A stretch of DNA of 64,000 bases, taken from Sarcomyxa edulis. Lineage: Eukaryota > Basidiomycota > Agaricomycetes > Agaricales > Mycenaceae. The notes beneath the pieces were generated by a model. It made no database searches. It had not been told where the DNA came from and saw nothing but the letters and a program-made list of their open reading frames with translations. The stretch is taken from assembly GCA_009761415.1 (NCBI GenBank), contig QUOL01000018.1, positions 558,001-622,000 on the forward strand. The letters are read 5' to 3'. The translations under genes and the position numbers were made by a program. Below, one piece after another: positions 21,530-35,400 of this stretch (position 1 is the first letter of the stretch; every line of letters starts with the position of its first letter).

Positions 21530-23242
21530 AGTACGCTGAAAGGCAGGCGGCCGTGTGATGGAGGACGAAAAAGGCGAGAGTTTTCTGCAGGGTTTTAAGC
21601 TCCTTGCCTTGCGGGCTACAGTCGGATGAAACGATCGGAGGACATGCTTGTTGCAGGAGGTAGTCACAGCGCCACGAACAGTTTTTGTTTCTATGAAGTA
21701 GGCCATCTTTAGCGTGACAAGAGTCGAAAACTTGGAAAGAACTTTCATAGGCCTTACCAGCATCGAGTAATGCATGACCACAATTTCGATCTGCGGGATC
21801 AAACCGAATGTCCAAGCCATCGACTTTCCATCCGTCTGCATCTGCGATTCAGCGCAGCCTCATTTCACTGTGACGGCCTGCCAGCATAAGACGTTTGAGG
21901 CAAAGGCACTCCGCCGGGAAATGTATCAACACGGCGAGAAAGACACGGTTGTTGAGATTCGATGGCTTCGAGGAAGCAGCGTAATCAAACGGAAGATGAA
22001 ACATGCGAAGACTCTGCAATTGTGGCAATAACCTACAACGAGTAATTCTAGTCATGACCATGGGTTCTGTCGCTCCATTGACAATCGACACTCAGAGAAA
22101 GGTCTGGGGCAGATATCCATGACGGTCATTGAGCCTGGTCTGGCTGTCATCGCATCCTGTGAGTGAAATTTTTTGGAGTGGACCCAGAATGGGACGGGAG
22201 GGAGACAGAGAAGTCAAGAAGAGAAAACTGAAGCTCCTCGAGCGACGGAAGCCCAAGATATTGGAGAAGTGATGTGGTATGAGACATACCAGATCTATAG
22301 ACATTGTTTCGTCGAGATAAGGTGTACGCAGATGAGCACAATGGTGAGAGTCTCGTTGATGACGTATCTCCTGACCGCACAGTCAATATAACGGGAGGTT
22401 TCATTCCAGTTCTAGTCATACTGGAGGACTCGATGCGAAATGAGTTAGATCAGGGGCAAAAATGTCAAGGGCCTTGACATCCTATTCGAAAGTCCAGTGA
22501 TACTCGAGAGCAAGGGAACGAAGATCGGAAAATAGGCAGGTACGGAGAACGTCGGTCAACGTTATGAGCACTACATGCTCCAGCACAGTGTCGAATGATA
22601 CGGTGGGCAAACGAACGAATGACCACAAGAAGACCTGGAGTACTGGTATTTCGGATGATGATGTCGCAGCCTTACGGAGCAAAAGTAAACGCTGTACAGG
22701 ATCATCAGCGCAATCTTGAATGCGACAACTCGACTCTGGGTCGAGAGGTATAGACCCGGCACGAGAGAGCCACGTCTCTGAAAGCCCAGCATCAGTTGGA
22801 CTAAGGACCATGTTTCTTGGAGATCCAAGTACTCACCTCCATACCCGTCTTCATCTCCCACTGGCAAATCGAACGCGAACGCGACACGAATCCATGGTTG
22901 CTCATGGACCAACGCAACTTTTCTCTCTCCGTTCGCTGCAGATATGGCTCACGACTAATTGAGGTGTATCGGGATCTGGAGGAAGATTCGCCCTCTTTGA
23001 ACGTTATACAGCACAGCATAACTGCTAGAAGATCTTGGCGACAAGCTCGGGAGGAGGCACGCGGAGAATGGAGGAAAGGGCAATCCATAATTCCTCGAGG
23101 TCCTTGATCTGGTACTCGATAGGAGACAGCTGTTGCGTTCCCTGAGTATGTCCTGGATTTCGTGAGTCTCGATGTCGGTAGGGCTGTCGGTGGGGATATC
23201 GGTGGTGTAAACCAGGTGAAAGAGACGAAAGCCTGTATCCAT
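21530..23242 (-). pseudogene. Decayed F-box gene
   Basis: Minus-strand fragments in changing frames follow the order of the intact F-box gene at 9.2-10.7 kb. An N-terminal MDTGFRLFHLVYTTDIP starts at 23242. An F-box core PPELVAKIF near 23040 is followed at once by a stop. WIRVAFAFDLPV lies near 22890, ETWLSRAGSIPLDP near 22780, then a leucine-rich part (LPSLEELQFSLLDF near 22250, LLPQLQSLRMFHLPF near 22020). A C-terminal stretch (DADGWKVDGLDIRFDP near 21820) is reached only through an in-frame TGA near 21854. Several frameshifts and stops make it non-functional. It could come from a different F-box paralogue than the one in this window. Confidence 0.7.
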
Positions 23243-23491
23243 CTGGACGTCTGATTTTGACCTGGAGGCTGGACTATAACGAGTTCGTCGAGTTCGACGT
23301 CGCAACTACTCAGTGATCACACAAAAACTGTTGAATGCACTCGTTGTGAGTTGCAGAAATTCTATTCTAGATTATTTGATTATACAGCCGATGAAAATGT
23401 AAGCAAAGTTGAGAGATATGAATGCCTGAGATAAGGGTATCTAAACCAAAGCGAAGAACGATCCGAGAGACATGACATGATAGAGACGATT
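23243..23491. other. Spacer between F-box pseudogene and fatty acid synthase 3' end
   Basis: About 250 bases, probably the 3' UTR of the synthase gene plus flanking DNA. AT-rich near 23370-23400. No gene is seen. Confidence 0.4.
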
Positions 23492-26400
23492 TTAAGAAGA
23501 CGACGTGGAGGTCTGAGCAAACGCAATAGCGACAGTCTATGGAAATGAAAACTTGTTAATCCCGGGTCAAGCAGAAAGGAAAAATGTTGCTCACCTCGGA
23601 GTGACTGAGAGAGATCAAGACTTTTCCGACACCCTTAGCCTGAGCTTGGGTTTCGGCATCGCCGTGCAAGATAACTGTCGGTGCGCCGGTCTCCACGTCG
23701 TTAAGGATCTCGATGTCCTTCATAGCCGCGGCAGCTCCCTTCGACTTGATCCCGAGCGATTTGAACACAGCCTCCTTGCCCACCCAACGTGCGGCGAAAG
23801 ATGACGCTGGCGAAGGTTGAGAGCGACAGTAGGTGATCTCAGCATCCGTGAAGTTGCGAGAGACGAAGGTCGGATTGTGCGAGGGAACGGCAGAGATCAG
23901 TTCTACAAGTTCAAAATTTTAGCAGTCGTAGATATTTGAGTTCGTTGAGATATATACCTTGGTCTACACCAACACCGACGACTTCTTCACCATGACCCAG
24001 CCCGCCTGAGGCAATGATGTCCGAGACAGCCTTGACATTAGAATGATCGAGCTCCATCTTCTTGGCCAACTTCTCGGTGAAAGCATAGCTGCCAGTCTTG
24101 GGGTTGAGGGTAGCACGCGCCAAAGAGTTCATCAAGACCTTGCTTTCCAAGTCGGGAGTATACGGCGGTGCCTCCTTGACCTTGACGAGCGAATTGCGAA
24201 TCATCATGTCGCTCATGGCTTTGTACGACTGCAAGGCTCGGAGACGGTGACGTTCCTGGTATGCGGCATAATGCGATGGCTCGAGAGCACCGAAAAGGTA
24301 TCGAGGATGTACGACAAGCGCTGTTCCACCTACTTGACCGAAACCAAACGACGACTAATATGTTGTCTAAGTATATCGCCTAAGCGTTGATAAAAAGAAA
24401 TGAGACGTACCATGACACCAGCACGGATACCATCAGTGTGGATGGACTTCGAAGGGAACACGAGGAACTTGTGAGCTTGGAAGTGAGCGTCGATGTTGCT
24501 ACAATGATAGAATGAGCAACAATGTACCAGACAGAGTAACACCGTGACTTACTCGCTGTTGCGGTTTCCAGGAATGATACCAGTACCGACAGTCTGGAGA
24601 AGACCAGCCATCTGCCAGGCAGCAGATCCACCTTTCGAATGACCGAGTAAACTCTTCTGCGCCATAATTGGCACAGCGTTCCCGGATGTTCGACCGATGG
24701 AAGTGAAGACATCGTTCCAGATGTGAGTCTCGTTCTTCTCCTAAATATTACAATAGGAATTATCAGTATGAATCAATTAACGAGGACATGAAAAACTGAC
24801 GTTAGCACCAGTACTCGTCCCATGGATGGACAATACACCGACATCGTCAGCAGTCAAACCCCACACGGCCAACGCACGGCGTAAGGGTGCGACGCGAGGA
24901 TCTGAACCTTCGAGCATTCCATATTGAGCTAATGCCTCGCTCTCCTGCTTTTTGGCCTCTTGCTCAATATCCGCTACTCTTGACGAGAAGTACTCATCGT
25001 CCACCGGCTCTCCTTGAGACTTGCGATACTCAAGCTCTTCTTGCAGTTGAGCATGTTCATGCGTGAGCCATGCGGAGATCTGAGTACGGCGGAAGGATAT
25101 TTGCCGGGATCGGTAGGCGACATCCAAGATAGGGACTGGGTATTTTGAAGCAACTTGTCTGGCTATAGTTAGAGCGCCACGACCAGGTGCAGGGATAGAA
25201 CGTCCAGCTTTGTCACTACATTGAACAATTAGCAAACTTGCATGTGGTGAAGTAGAATCAAACTCACGTCGAAGTCGAAGTGAACGCGAGGATCCCACGG
25301 ATTGGTGCACCGAGTTCCAGAGCTGTTTTGGCGCTCATAACAATGTGTATACCAGTACCCTGGGCTTCCATAAACTGTTACTAATAATTAGTAGGTTCGT
25401 GTAAGGGCGGCTGCAAGCGAAAACTTACTCCTGAGCGAGTAGTTGTAGCAGGACGAGACATTTCAGTGGGCTCCCGACCCATAGCGAATTCGGTCTCTGC
25501 ATTACTAGTGGCCTTCATGTTCGCGAACTCGTAAGAACCCTCTTCGCTGATGTCGTCGAAGCCACCGGCAATCATGACTTTGGCCTTGCCAGATAAAAGA
25601 GTGTCGCACGCGATCTCAAGAGACTGAAGGGCAGTTGCGCTGATTTGAGTAACCTGATTAGTGATGAACAATCAACGAGGAGAAAACGGGCGCATACCAT
25701 GCTCCCACAGGAATTTTGACTGGTCCACTGGACGACATGAGGAGTAGATTGATCCAACCGGCAGTCGTGTTGATGAATCTAGGGGAAATAGATGTAAGTT
25801 ATAGAATAAGGCATCAGACTGGAAAAAACATACGTCTCTTGCAGAATATCGTTCTGTACGTCTTTCTCGTCCCGACGATCCTTGAACATCTTCGCCATGC
25901 TCTCTGTGCCTCCCATGCCACTACCAATACATGTACCGACTTCCGAGGGATGAACGTACTTGTAAAGTTCATATGGATCCGTAATTCCGGACATATTGAG
26001 AGCTTCTGCAGCACAGACGATAGCCCATAGGGTTGAGCGATCTGTCTGGGCGATGATGTCGTCGGGGATACCATAACGGCCAGCGTGCCATCCAGTAGGA
26101 ACTTGGCCCGCGACGGTACGACTGAATTTGAAGGCCTTGGGAACGAAAACACGAGCTCCCTTCTTGAACTTGACGAACCATTGGTCACTCTCACCCGCCC
26201 AGATGTCACATTTCTCGCCGTGTTCTAGCTTGAATTTATGTGCCTCGGATTCCGCGACCTCCAGAGGTTCTAAATCGTGGATGAGTTCGACTTCTTGATT
26301 GAAAACCTTTTTGTTCGGGTCGTAGCCATGGAAGAGTTCGGGTTCTACAATGAGGTGGATAAGTCCGAATAGGTAGAATAGCAAAACAAAAAACGAACCG

Positions 26401-29400
26401 ATAAGTCTGACACCAGCATGAAGAAGAATGTCCTTCTCATATCGGCCTCTGACGTCCTTGTCGTCCACCGGCTCCTTGGTTTTACTGTCCACCCAACCAA
26501 CATGCAAAGAGCCGTCTTTTAGACGTCCGTCGAAATGCTGGATATAGCCCATCATCCACGCCATCTCAATGCATCCTTCAATGGTGAATTCACCTCGCGC
26601 TTCCATCTCCCAACGCGTTCGAGCACTTCCCCAAGGACCAACCTCCGCGAAACCGGTAATGACGATGACCTTCTCGAGATCGATCAAACCGTTGAGAAGC
26701 GAGACGTCTTGGAGCGAGTCAAGCGATTCAAGAGCGGGGAAATCAAACTTGAAGTTGGCCCGAGGGGTGACGTTGACAGTTTGTAGGAGGCGCTCAGCCT
26801 CGACACCGTTGATGACCTTGTAGTCTGCTGAGTTGTCCAGAGTAATTGCGCGGCGCAGCTCGCTCTTCTTGTTGAGGCTGATGCGAATCTTGTTCGTTAT
26901 GTCGGCCAGATCAGGTAGACGGTCCATACCACCATTGAGATCGGCCCAAATCGGTTCGACCTGCGTGATACTGAAAAGAAGGGGGTGCATCAAGCCGAGG
27001 ATGTTGAATGCCATCTCTTTCGCAGAGAAAGTTCGAACACCATAGCTTTCTAACTCATGGGCGACGATATTCGTGGCACTCATCAAGCCCGTGCCTCGAG
27101 TCCATCTAACAGTATTTTCAGTCAGCAAAGATGTAACAAGGAGCATATTGTTTTGAATACATACCCAATGACTGCGCCAGCAAGGCAAAGATACTCGCCC
27201 CAGCTCTCCGAGTTCCAGCGATTGAACAACGTCTCCAGAGAAATTTTTGACTCGGAGTACAGGCCGTCGTTTCCGAATAGACCGTGGTTGGGGGAGAGAG
27301 GAAGAATAACTTGAGTAGGACGAGTGACAAAATGACGGATTGCCTTCTTGTTCTTGACGGCACCCAGGATACGCAAGAGATTCACCAACATTATGCGGTG
27401 AGCGAGTTCGGACTTGTCGTCGAGACCGTCGATTTCACGGCCGTTCTCCGGGACAGCGGCAAAAGGAAGGATGTAGTCGAGGTCGAGGCCTAAAGTTGCG
27501 TAGATGTAGTCCACGAGAGCTTCGACATCTTGTTTTGAGCCCTGATTGAAGGGCACGACAGTGAGCGCAGATCCTCGACTACCAACACTCTGGAAGATCG
27601 ATTGATAGTACTCGACAGTGGAACGGTTATAACGCGACGTGGTGACAACCACGTGAGCTCCTCCAGATAGTAAGCCCTTCAGAATCTCCACTCCGATTGA
27701 TCCTTTACCAACTCCAGTGAGGAGGGCATTCTTGTCTTTGAAAGTGGTTCCCGACGTCGCGATCTCATGCAAGATGTCTAGATAAACTCCTGTCAAGTTA
27801 CTGCTGTACTCCCAGGTCGTGCCGACTTTGCGTTTCAGGTGCAGAAGGGGGACTTTGTCCGCAGATACCGAGGCGATACCAGCGAGCTGAGGACGAAGGA
27901 ATTGAGAAGACGAACGTCGATTCCGAGTTCCGGCGCGGGGTCGAGTTTCAGGACCTTTACGAAGAGAACGAACGACGCCTTCATAGAGGGCTTTGATGCG
28001 ATTCTTCTGCTCTTGACTGATGCCCGGTTGCGACTTGACCACCGTCCAGAGCTTGAGGACATCGTCTTGGACTTTCTGGATGTTGACAGCACCGGAGACA
28101 GTGTCACCGCTCGCCATTTCTTCGACGTAAGCCTCGAGCTTTCTGACGTTTTCTCGGACAACTTCGGAATATACAATGTCGCCTTTAGCGGTGACAGTCG
28201 TACTAGGAGCGGTCGGGAACGTCACTATAGATAAAAATTTAGTAACAGGCAGTACGGCAACTTGTCACAATACTCACCATCTTTATACACAGGCGGTTGT
28301 CCGATGACTTCGCGAGTGTTATCGATGAGCTGCTGTCCGAACTTCTTCGCCAACTCATAATTCTCTCCTTTCGATGGGTCACATTGATTGATGTTGTACT
28401 CCATGAATTTGAGCATATCCGGATCGGCGCGATTCATGAGAGCAATGCACCGAGCAGTGATCTCACGATCGACGGTAGTGAGACGTCCGAAAATGATGTC
28501 GTAGTACATGAGAAGAGCATCTTGTCTGACCCAATTCCATGACGAATCGAAATGACGGGCCTTGAGTGGATCGAAAATGGGCTGGATCCCGTCGATGTAC
28601 GCGTCCCCGTGTTCTTTCGCAATACCGTCCAACTTGGCTTGTAGTGCCGCACTGTTGGCCTTCTCCTTGTCGAAGGCTATATCTCCGGATCGCGAATCAC
28701 GTTTGAGGTAACGCATGTAGAGTTCAATGTGATGGGCAGCGAGTTGCTCCTGCTCGGCTTGGAATTTCAAAAATTCTTCGCTGTTCATCATCGCACCTGC
28801 AGCAGCTCCACCGCCACCACCTCCGGTGCTGCCGGAAGAAAGAGAGATGCCAGAACGTTGGGCGTATATAGCGACAACGCTGTCAAGCCAAGTTTTGGCC
28901 TCGGCTTCGGATCCTAATCGTTTGGCGGGTTCCATCGTTGTCCCGAGGAGGAGGACTCCATCGGCTCGTGAGGGTCCAAGGCCCCAGGTCTTCGACAGAT
29001 GAGATTTGATCGTGGAAACGTTGAAACCGCCCGGCATTTTCCCGCCGATAAGACGAGAAACCAAACCGTTGGTGTATTTGCCCAAATTGCCACTGAACCC
29101 GACACCTAAAGCAGATCCAAGTTCTTCAAGAGGAAGTTCTTCTCCTTTTTCGGGTGCCGAAGTGAACTCGAGTTGGAGATCACCGAGAATTTCGTTTTGG
29201 AGGGTCGACTTTCCACCAACGAGGTCCTTGATAGATTTCGACAATGAGACTTCTTCAACTCTCTTCTTCAACTTCTGAGCGACGATGACACTCAGAATCT
29301 CCACCGCCTTGATGGGCGTATCCTCCACTGTAGCGGCAGGACCTGCGGAAGCAGGAGCGGCGACAGGAGTAGACGTTGGGGAAGGAACAGCTGGCGCTGC

Positions 29401-32400
29401 GACAGACGGAGTAGAAGAAACATCCTCGGTAGGTTCCGCTTCGAGGTCATCTTCAAATTGATAATAAATCTCCTTCGCATGCTTCGCGTGACAGAAAATT
29501 GAACGCGTTCGACTGATGGAGTCGTCCCGAGTCTCGTATTTCGCCTTCAGGGTGCGAGTAGCCATTCCAGTGAGCGTAGGAGACGGTCCGAGTTCAATGA
29601 GACGTTCAAAAGCGAATTCGTTGAAAAGACGGTCCTGGGTTTCGATCCAACGCACGGGGGATGCAAATTGATAGGCCAGCAGTTCGACGAGGATGATGTA
29701 GGCAAGCTTCTGGCGGTGTTCAGCAGCAGACCAATTGTCTTGATCCCATTTCTTCAAAACTTTGTCGAGACGCGGCGAAGAGGTCTGATCATAGATCAAT
29801 TGAGCGTACTCACGAGAAACCTCGAAAGGCTTCGCGACCAGATTCGGGATGTATTTGCCGATCAGCATGTCCGGGTTCAAATGCGCTGCATTGATCTTCT
29901 TCGAGAGATCTAAGGTGCAGAAATTAGATAGAACGTGGAAAGTCTTCGAAAATGACAACTTACATGCTCGGAAAGGCATGACACCAGCCCAGAGGTACCG
30001 CGAATGGAAGGGAACGTCAATACCAGGAAGAGGAATCGTTGCAAAACCACGTTCAAGCTTGATGTAGCCTTGTTCGCGCTGTTGCTCCTTGGCACGCTCG
30101 TAGCAGGATTTCACGATATCCCCCAACATCTCCTTGACCTTCTCGACGGTGAATGTCTCAGTGAGCTGCGAGGATGTGTCGACGTCAGCAAAAAACTAAA
30201 ACGACGCATAACTTCATCTTGAAGGAACCGTACCTTGGCAATATCGATCTTCTGCACCTTCAGATAATTGAGGACGTTCGTCATAGTCTGGAGTGCAACA
30301 AGCTCTCCAGCACAAACATATTGTTGACCCTTGAAGTGTAACAGTATTGATAAGTAAGTCTGGATAGCATCAATGTTTATGACTGACCTCGACGTTGTAG
30401 TTGACAATCTCAAGAAGAGTGTCAGTCGAAGTCGCGATACTATCAACAACCTCTCGCAGTGCGGCGTCGCTGAAGGTCTTGGATATACGGCTTGGATTCA
30501 CCGCACACATGGCGTAATTGGATCTGTTCTCCGAGTCGCGTTCCACGGCTCGCTGCATGGTGATACCGCGATAGAAAACAACGTCCACCAGAGCCGATAT
30601 GGGAAGGACATCTGCGATAGATGCCAATGCTGAGTATTCACCGAGCGAATGACCTGCAAAAGCGCAATCTTTCTGGACGAAGCCCTTCATGCGCATGTCT
30701 TCAAAAGCAGCTTTCTCAGTGACAACAAGTGCAATCTGAGCGAACTGAGTAGCGAAAAGGAGACCGTTGGGATGGCTGAAGGTGTATTTGGGCGTGCGCA
30801 CATTGATGTCGCCAAAAAGAGGGAGCGTTTTGACATTACCGTCCTTGTCCATCGTGTCGTATGTCATATCCATGTAACGTTGGCGAATAGCTTGACCTTT
30901 TATACCACCGAAGTGGATGGTCTTCTCCTTAGGATTGTCTTTCACAATTTCGACGATAGAGAAACCGTAAACGGCGAGCAAATGTTCATCGGCTCCTTCC
31001 CAGACTGCACGAGCAGGAGGGGAAGTATTGTAAAGATCCATACCCATCCCCGGTTCCTGGGAACCTTGTCCCGTGAAGACATAGACAGTCGTGGGCTGTG
31101 AGACTTCAGCTGACCCTTCCAAGACCTTCTCCCCACGGTCGTTGGATGTCTCGATCTTGACAACAATGTGGCCATCACGCATACCGATATGGCGGATCTT
31201 GACTGTAAGTTCGTCCCCTGGTAGAACCATTCCAACGAAGTTCACGTCGTAACTAGAGATACCAATTGATTAGTTATATTTTCCTGAGCTGAAGAGTAGG
31301 AGAAAACTTACGCAAGCACACGATCTGGGTTCCCTTGAGCAACTACATTCTCGACATAGCGCCGAGTGGCAGCACTGGACCAGAGGCCGTGAGTGATGGT
31401 GGCGGGGAGAGACGCATAGTCGGCAAAGTATGGATTGATATGAATAGGATTGAAATCGCCGGAAACTTTCGAGTACGGTTCATTAGTAAGGGGAGAGTTG
31501 AAAATGACGTTCCCTTCCGTCATGGTGTATCCTTCATTGGCAAGAGGGGTAAGTAGACCTTGAGGGCTGCCATGGCGCTGAACATATGCGAGAACAGGGT
31601 TTCCCTGCGAGTCGTCCTGTTGGAAGTCCACCGAACCGACTTTGACGAGACGTTTGAGCTGATCCCGAACGAAGATGTCGCCAGATACAGAAACGTCACG
31701 ATATGATGTCTTGTCCTTGAAAGATACTTGCGACTTGACACGGAAGATGAGAGAAGTTCCGGCGGTGAGAGGGTTAGATTCGTCATCCCACTCGAACCAC
31801 TCCTTGGACTGTAGGACTCCAACCGCGGCATCATTCTCAAGAGGAACAAGATAATCGGGTTCCTCCGTAGTTTCGAACGTGTTTTGATAGTCGGTGAATC
31901 GACCACGGTAGAGGAACGAGGATACGACCTGAATAACGGGCTTCCCATCGCGATAAACAAAGCCTTTGACTTTGACTATCTTTCCTTCGTTCGCATTTGT
32001 CACGGAGACTATCTTGGCTTCGGCCTTGCAGACATCGCCAACTAGGAGGGGCGTCGCGCCATCTACCATACGGAAGCCGTTCGAAAGGTGGACGAGCTTC
32101 AACAAATCCCCATCGATGTCCGACGGGAAGATCGATTTCATGATTGCCTATTGAACAATAAAATGATGGTATCAGTAGTTAGTCTATTCATACCATCGAT
32201 GGACTGACCTGCCAGCCAGTAACAATCGCGAAATCCATGGGAGCCTTGACCTCGGTGTTCCTCGCGGTCTTAAACGACTCTCCCTGATTGCCAACGACGG
32301 CACAAAACTTCTCGACGGTGTCCGCTTCAATGGTGATTTCGGGGCCCGTGAAAATGTCCCTGATATCGATTTGGGGCAACGTCGCCTCATCCCCATACCA

Positions 32401-35400
32401 CAACTTCCAGTAAAACTCTTTGATCCTGGTGTTGCGCCCGGAGGCGACCTCGTGAATGGGCGCGAAGCCCTGAGAAGGTTTGTATAGGAATTGGAGGTAG
32501 AGAGGGACAGAGACATCACGACGGTCTTCGAATAGAGTGACATCGATGCGTTGCGCAACACTATCGAAAGTAATCTCTACTGCCTTGAAATCGACCTTGT
32601 GCTCCCCGTAAGAACGAGCTGCGCCGTAAGCAACGAGGGAAACTGGAGAAGATTCATTGAATTTGACGACAACCTTCTGCTGAGGACGCGGTGCAAGGAG
32701 TCGACGAATGGGGTTGTCGATATAGGATGTACCTTGTACGATTGTGCTCGACGTGAGCAAAGCCCTGAGCCAAGTCAGACCCGGCCCTGCCAATACTTCC
32801 AACCAGCTAGACACATCGGGGAGAGTCTTGCTCAGCACAAACGAGACTTCGTCATCTTTCTCAGTGCGCTGGATAAACAAGGGTGTCGAAACGACTGCAG
32901 GAACTTCTCCGAGATAATCGACGTGAGGAATCTTACTGTCGTCTCCACCATAACGTGTTTCGACGATGCGTTGGATGAGGGAGGAGTTGATGTTGCCGAG
33001 AAGGTCCTTGATAGGTTCGTCCTTGACCTTGGCGTGCTTGACAGCGACAGGACCTTGAAGAATACAGACGCGCTGAGGGTCTTGGTCGAAAACAGCTTCA
33101 ATATCTTCTGCGGCCCAGAGGGAGTCCTAGTAGCCCGACAGTCAGATTGGAAATAAATCGAGAATACTTAAAAACACACCTTCTTGAACCAGACTTCAAA
33201 CTGGGAACACAAGATGGGGATGAAAGGAACGGGCTTCTGCTCTGACCTCTGAGTGATAGCCAAGAAATACGCGATATCCTCAGACGCGAGGAGCTGTTCG
33301 GTCGCGAGAGGGTATGCAGCGAAGAACGACTCAATGACCGGTTTGGGGTCATTGAGAGCTGCGAACGACTGGATCAACGACGCCTTAGCTCCACTCCCAT
33401 TGACACCCGCAAACCTCTCTTCAACTCTTCTCAACCAATCCCCGGTCAGGTTTCTCAACGAAACGTCCACCCATCTCTGCTCATGCGCGACGAACATCAA
33501 CCTTACCATCCTCAACGCAACTTCCTCGTACGTCATGTCCCCTAAATCCTTCGCGACACTTCCGTCTTTCTTCCAACCGAACCAGGGCTTGTTGAAATCT
33601 TTGTTCAGCTTTCCGATAATCTCGTCCCTCCTCTCATGCAACCACGCAGCCCTCTTCTCCTTCGGCAACTTGAACACTGTATCGTCGAACTCCTTCCACA
33701 ACTTCACTCCCCTCGTCGCAACCTTGTGGATAGGCTCCCCAAGCTCCGAGTTGACGGTCAAAATCCCTCCGGTAGGCTTACCATACGTCCCTTCCCATCC
33801 TCCATCCTCGACACCAGCGGCAGCCACGATCAGGTCCTTCACAGACGAACTCGTATGCGCCTCCTTGGCAACCATAACCCGACTGGCGTACAAGAACCCA
33901 TCGAATGGCATCGCCTGTACACCGTACTCCTTCACACTCCACTCACCTGTCAAATACGGCCATACATCCTCTCCCTTGCCTGCTCCAAACCCACTCCCTC
34001 CAACCAACACGATGTTCTTGTGCTGCCGGATCGACCGATACGTGGATAGAATCGGCTGATGGAAGTCCTCAAATGAATGATGCCCTCCAGCACGTCCTCC
34101 AGTCCACTGCATGATGATGGGGAAATCGGGGTTGGAAGTGGCGATGTTCACAACCTGCCTAATACCGTCGACGCTACCAGGTTTGAACGCGACATGCTTG
34201 ATGCCAGCAGCCTTCAACGCGTCGATGATCTCCTTGGCCTTCTCTGTGCTGGGAATACCAGCAGCAACGCAAAAGCCTTCGATGGGAAGTCCCTCCTTGC
34301 GCATCTCTTGCCACAAAGGGAATTGGAACCCGAATTGACGAGGGTTGATGTATAACGCGTTAAGGGTGATGCCGACGCCTGCAGGAATCTTGGATTGAAT
34401 CTCGGATACTTTGGTACGGAGAGCAGCAGGGGAATAGTGTCCACCGCCGGCTACTTCGATATGATAACCTGCCGAGAGGACGGCGCTGACGAAGCCCGCC
34501 TTGACGGTGGTGGGGGTCATACCAGCAACCATGATGGGAGGTTTGCCGAGGAGACGAGAGAAGGGGGTGTCGATGTGGATGGTCCCATCACTATAAGAAA
34601 CAATTGAATATATAGCACAAAAAGAACGACTAAAAACACATACCTGGTGCGAACCAAACCAGGAGCCCATTTCTTGCTCCACCATTCCTCGTACTTGACG
34701 TTCTGGGAATCATACAACTCTGAATCGCCTTTTCCACGATCTCCTACGACGATGACGCGTACACCCCGACCGTCGAGGTTGCGAGCCGTAAGAGGGCCTA
34801 TTCCACTGAGACCACCTGGCCCGAAGTCGATGGCGTGCGTAGCAGTCTCCGGGAACTCTGTCGCTTTCGTCCAGTGGATGGGCGATGTGAAGATTTGTTC
34901 GCAGAGGGAACGCGTGATGGAAGAGCCCAGGGCTCTCAGGTCTTTACCTGACATAACAACCAAACATAAGCTCTGGAAAAGAGGGGGTAGAACGAGAAAA
35001 CTCACCATCCTCAGTCCCAAACACTGGAATACTAAGCTCTCCTGCGGTCCAGAGCTCCTCCTTGCCCAAATCTTCCTCCACCTTCTCCGTCACACCCTCC
35101 AGATAATGTTGACTGTGGTACGGCACTCCCACTACCAAGAACCGGACCGAAAACACAGGTTTCCTCTGCGAGAATGGCGTCTTGCTCTGATCCGACCCAC
35201 TAGGCGCCTTCACCTTCCTCAAACTGGTGACCAGACCATACAAAGCTTTTGCTGGACCGGTGACGACGAATGCACGAGGCCCGTTGTACAAAGACACGTG
35301 CAGCTGGGAGTTCTCGGGAAGGTGCGTGTTGGTTTGGGCAAGATGAGGTTCGAGATCCTTGAGGAGGAGTCCTGTAACGGACAACATGGGGCTGGGAGAA

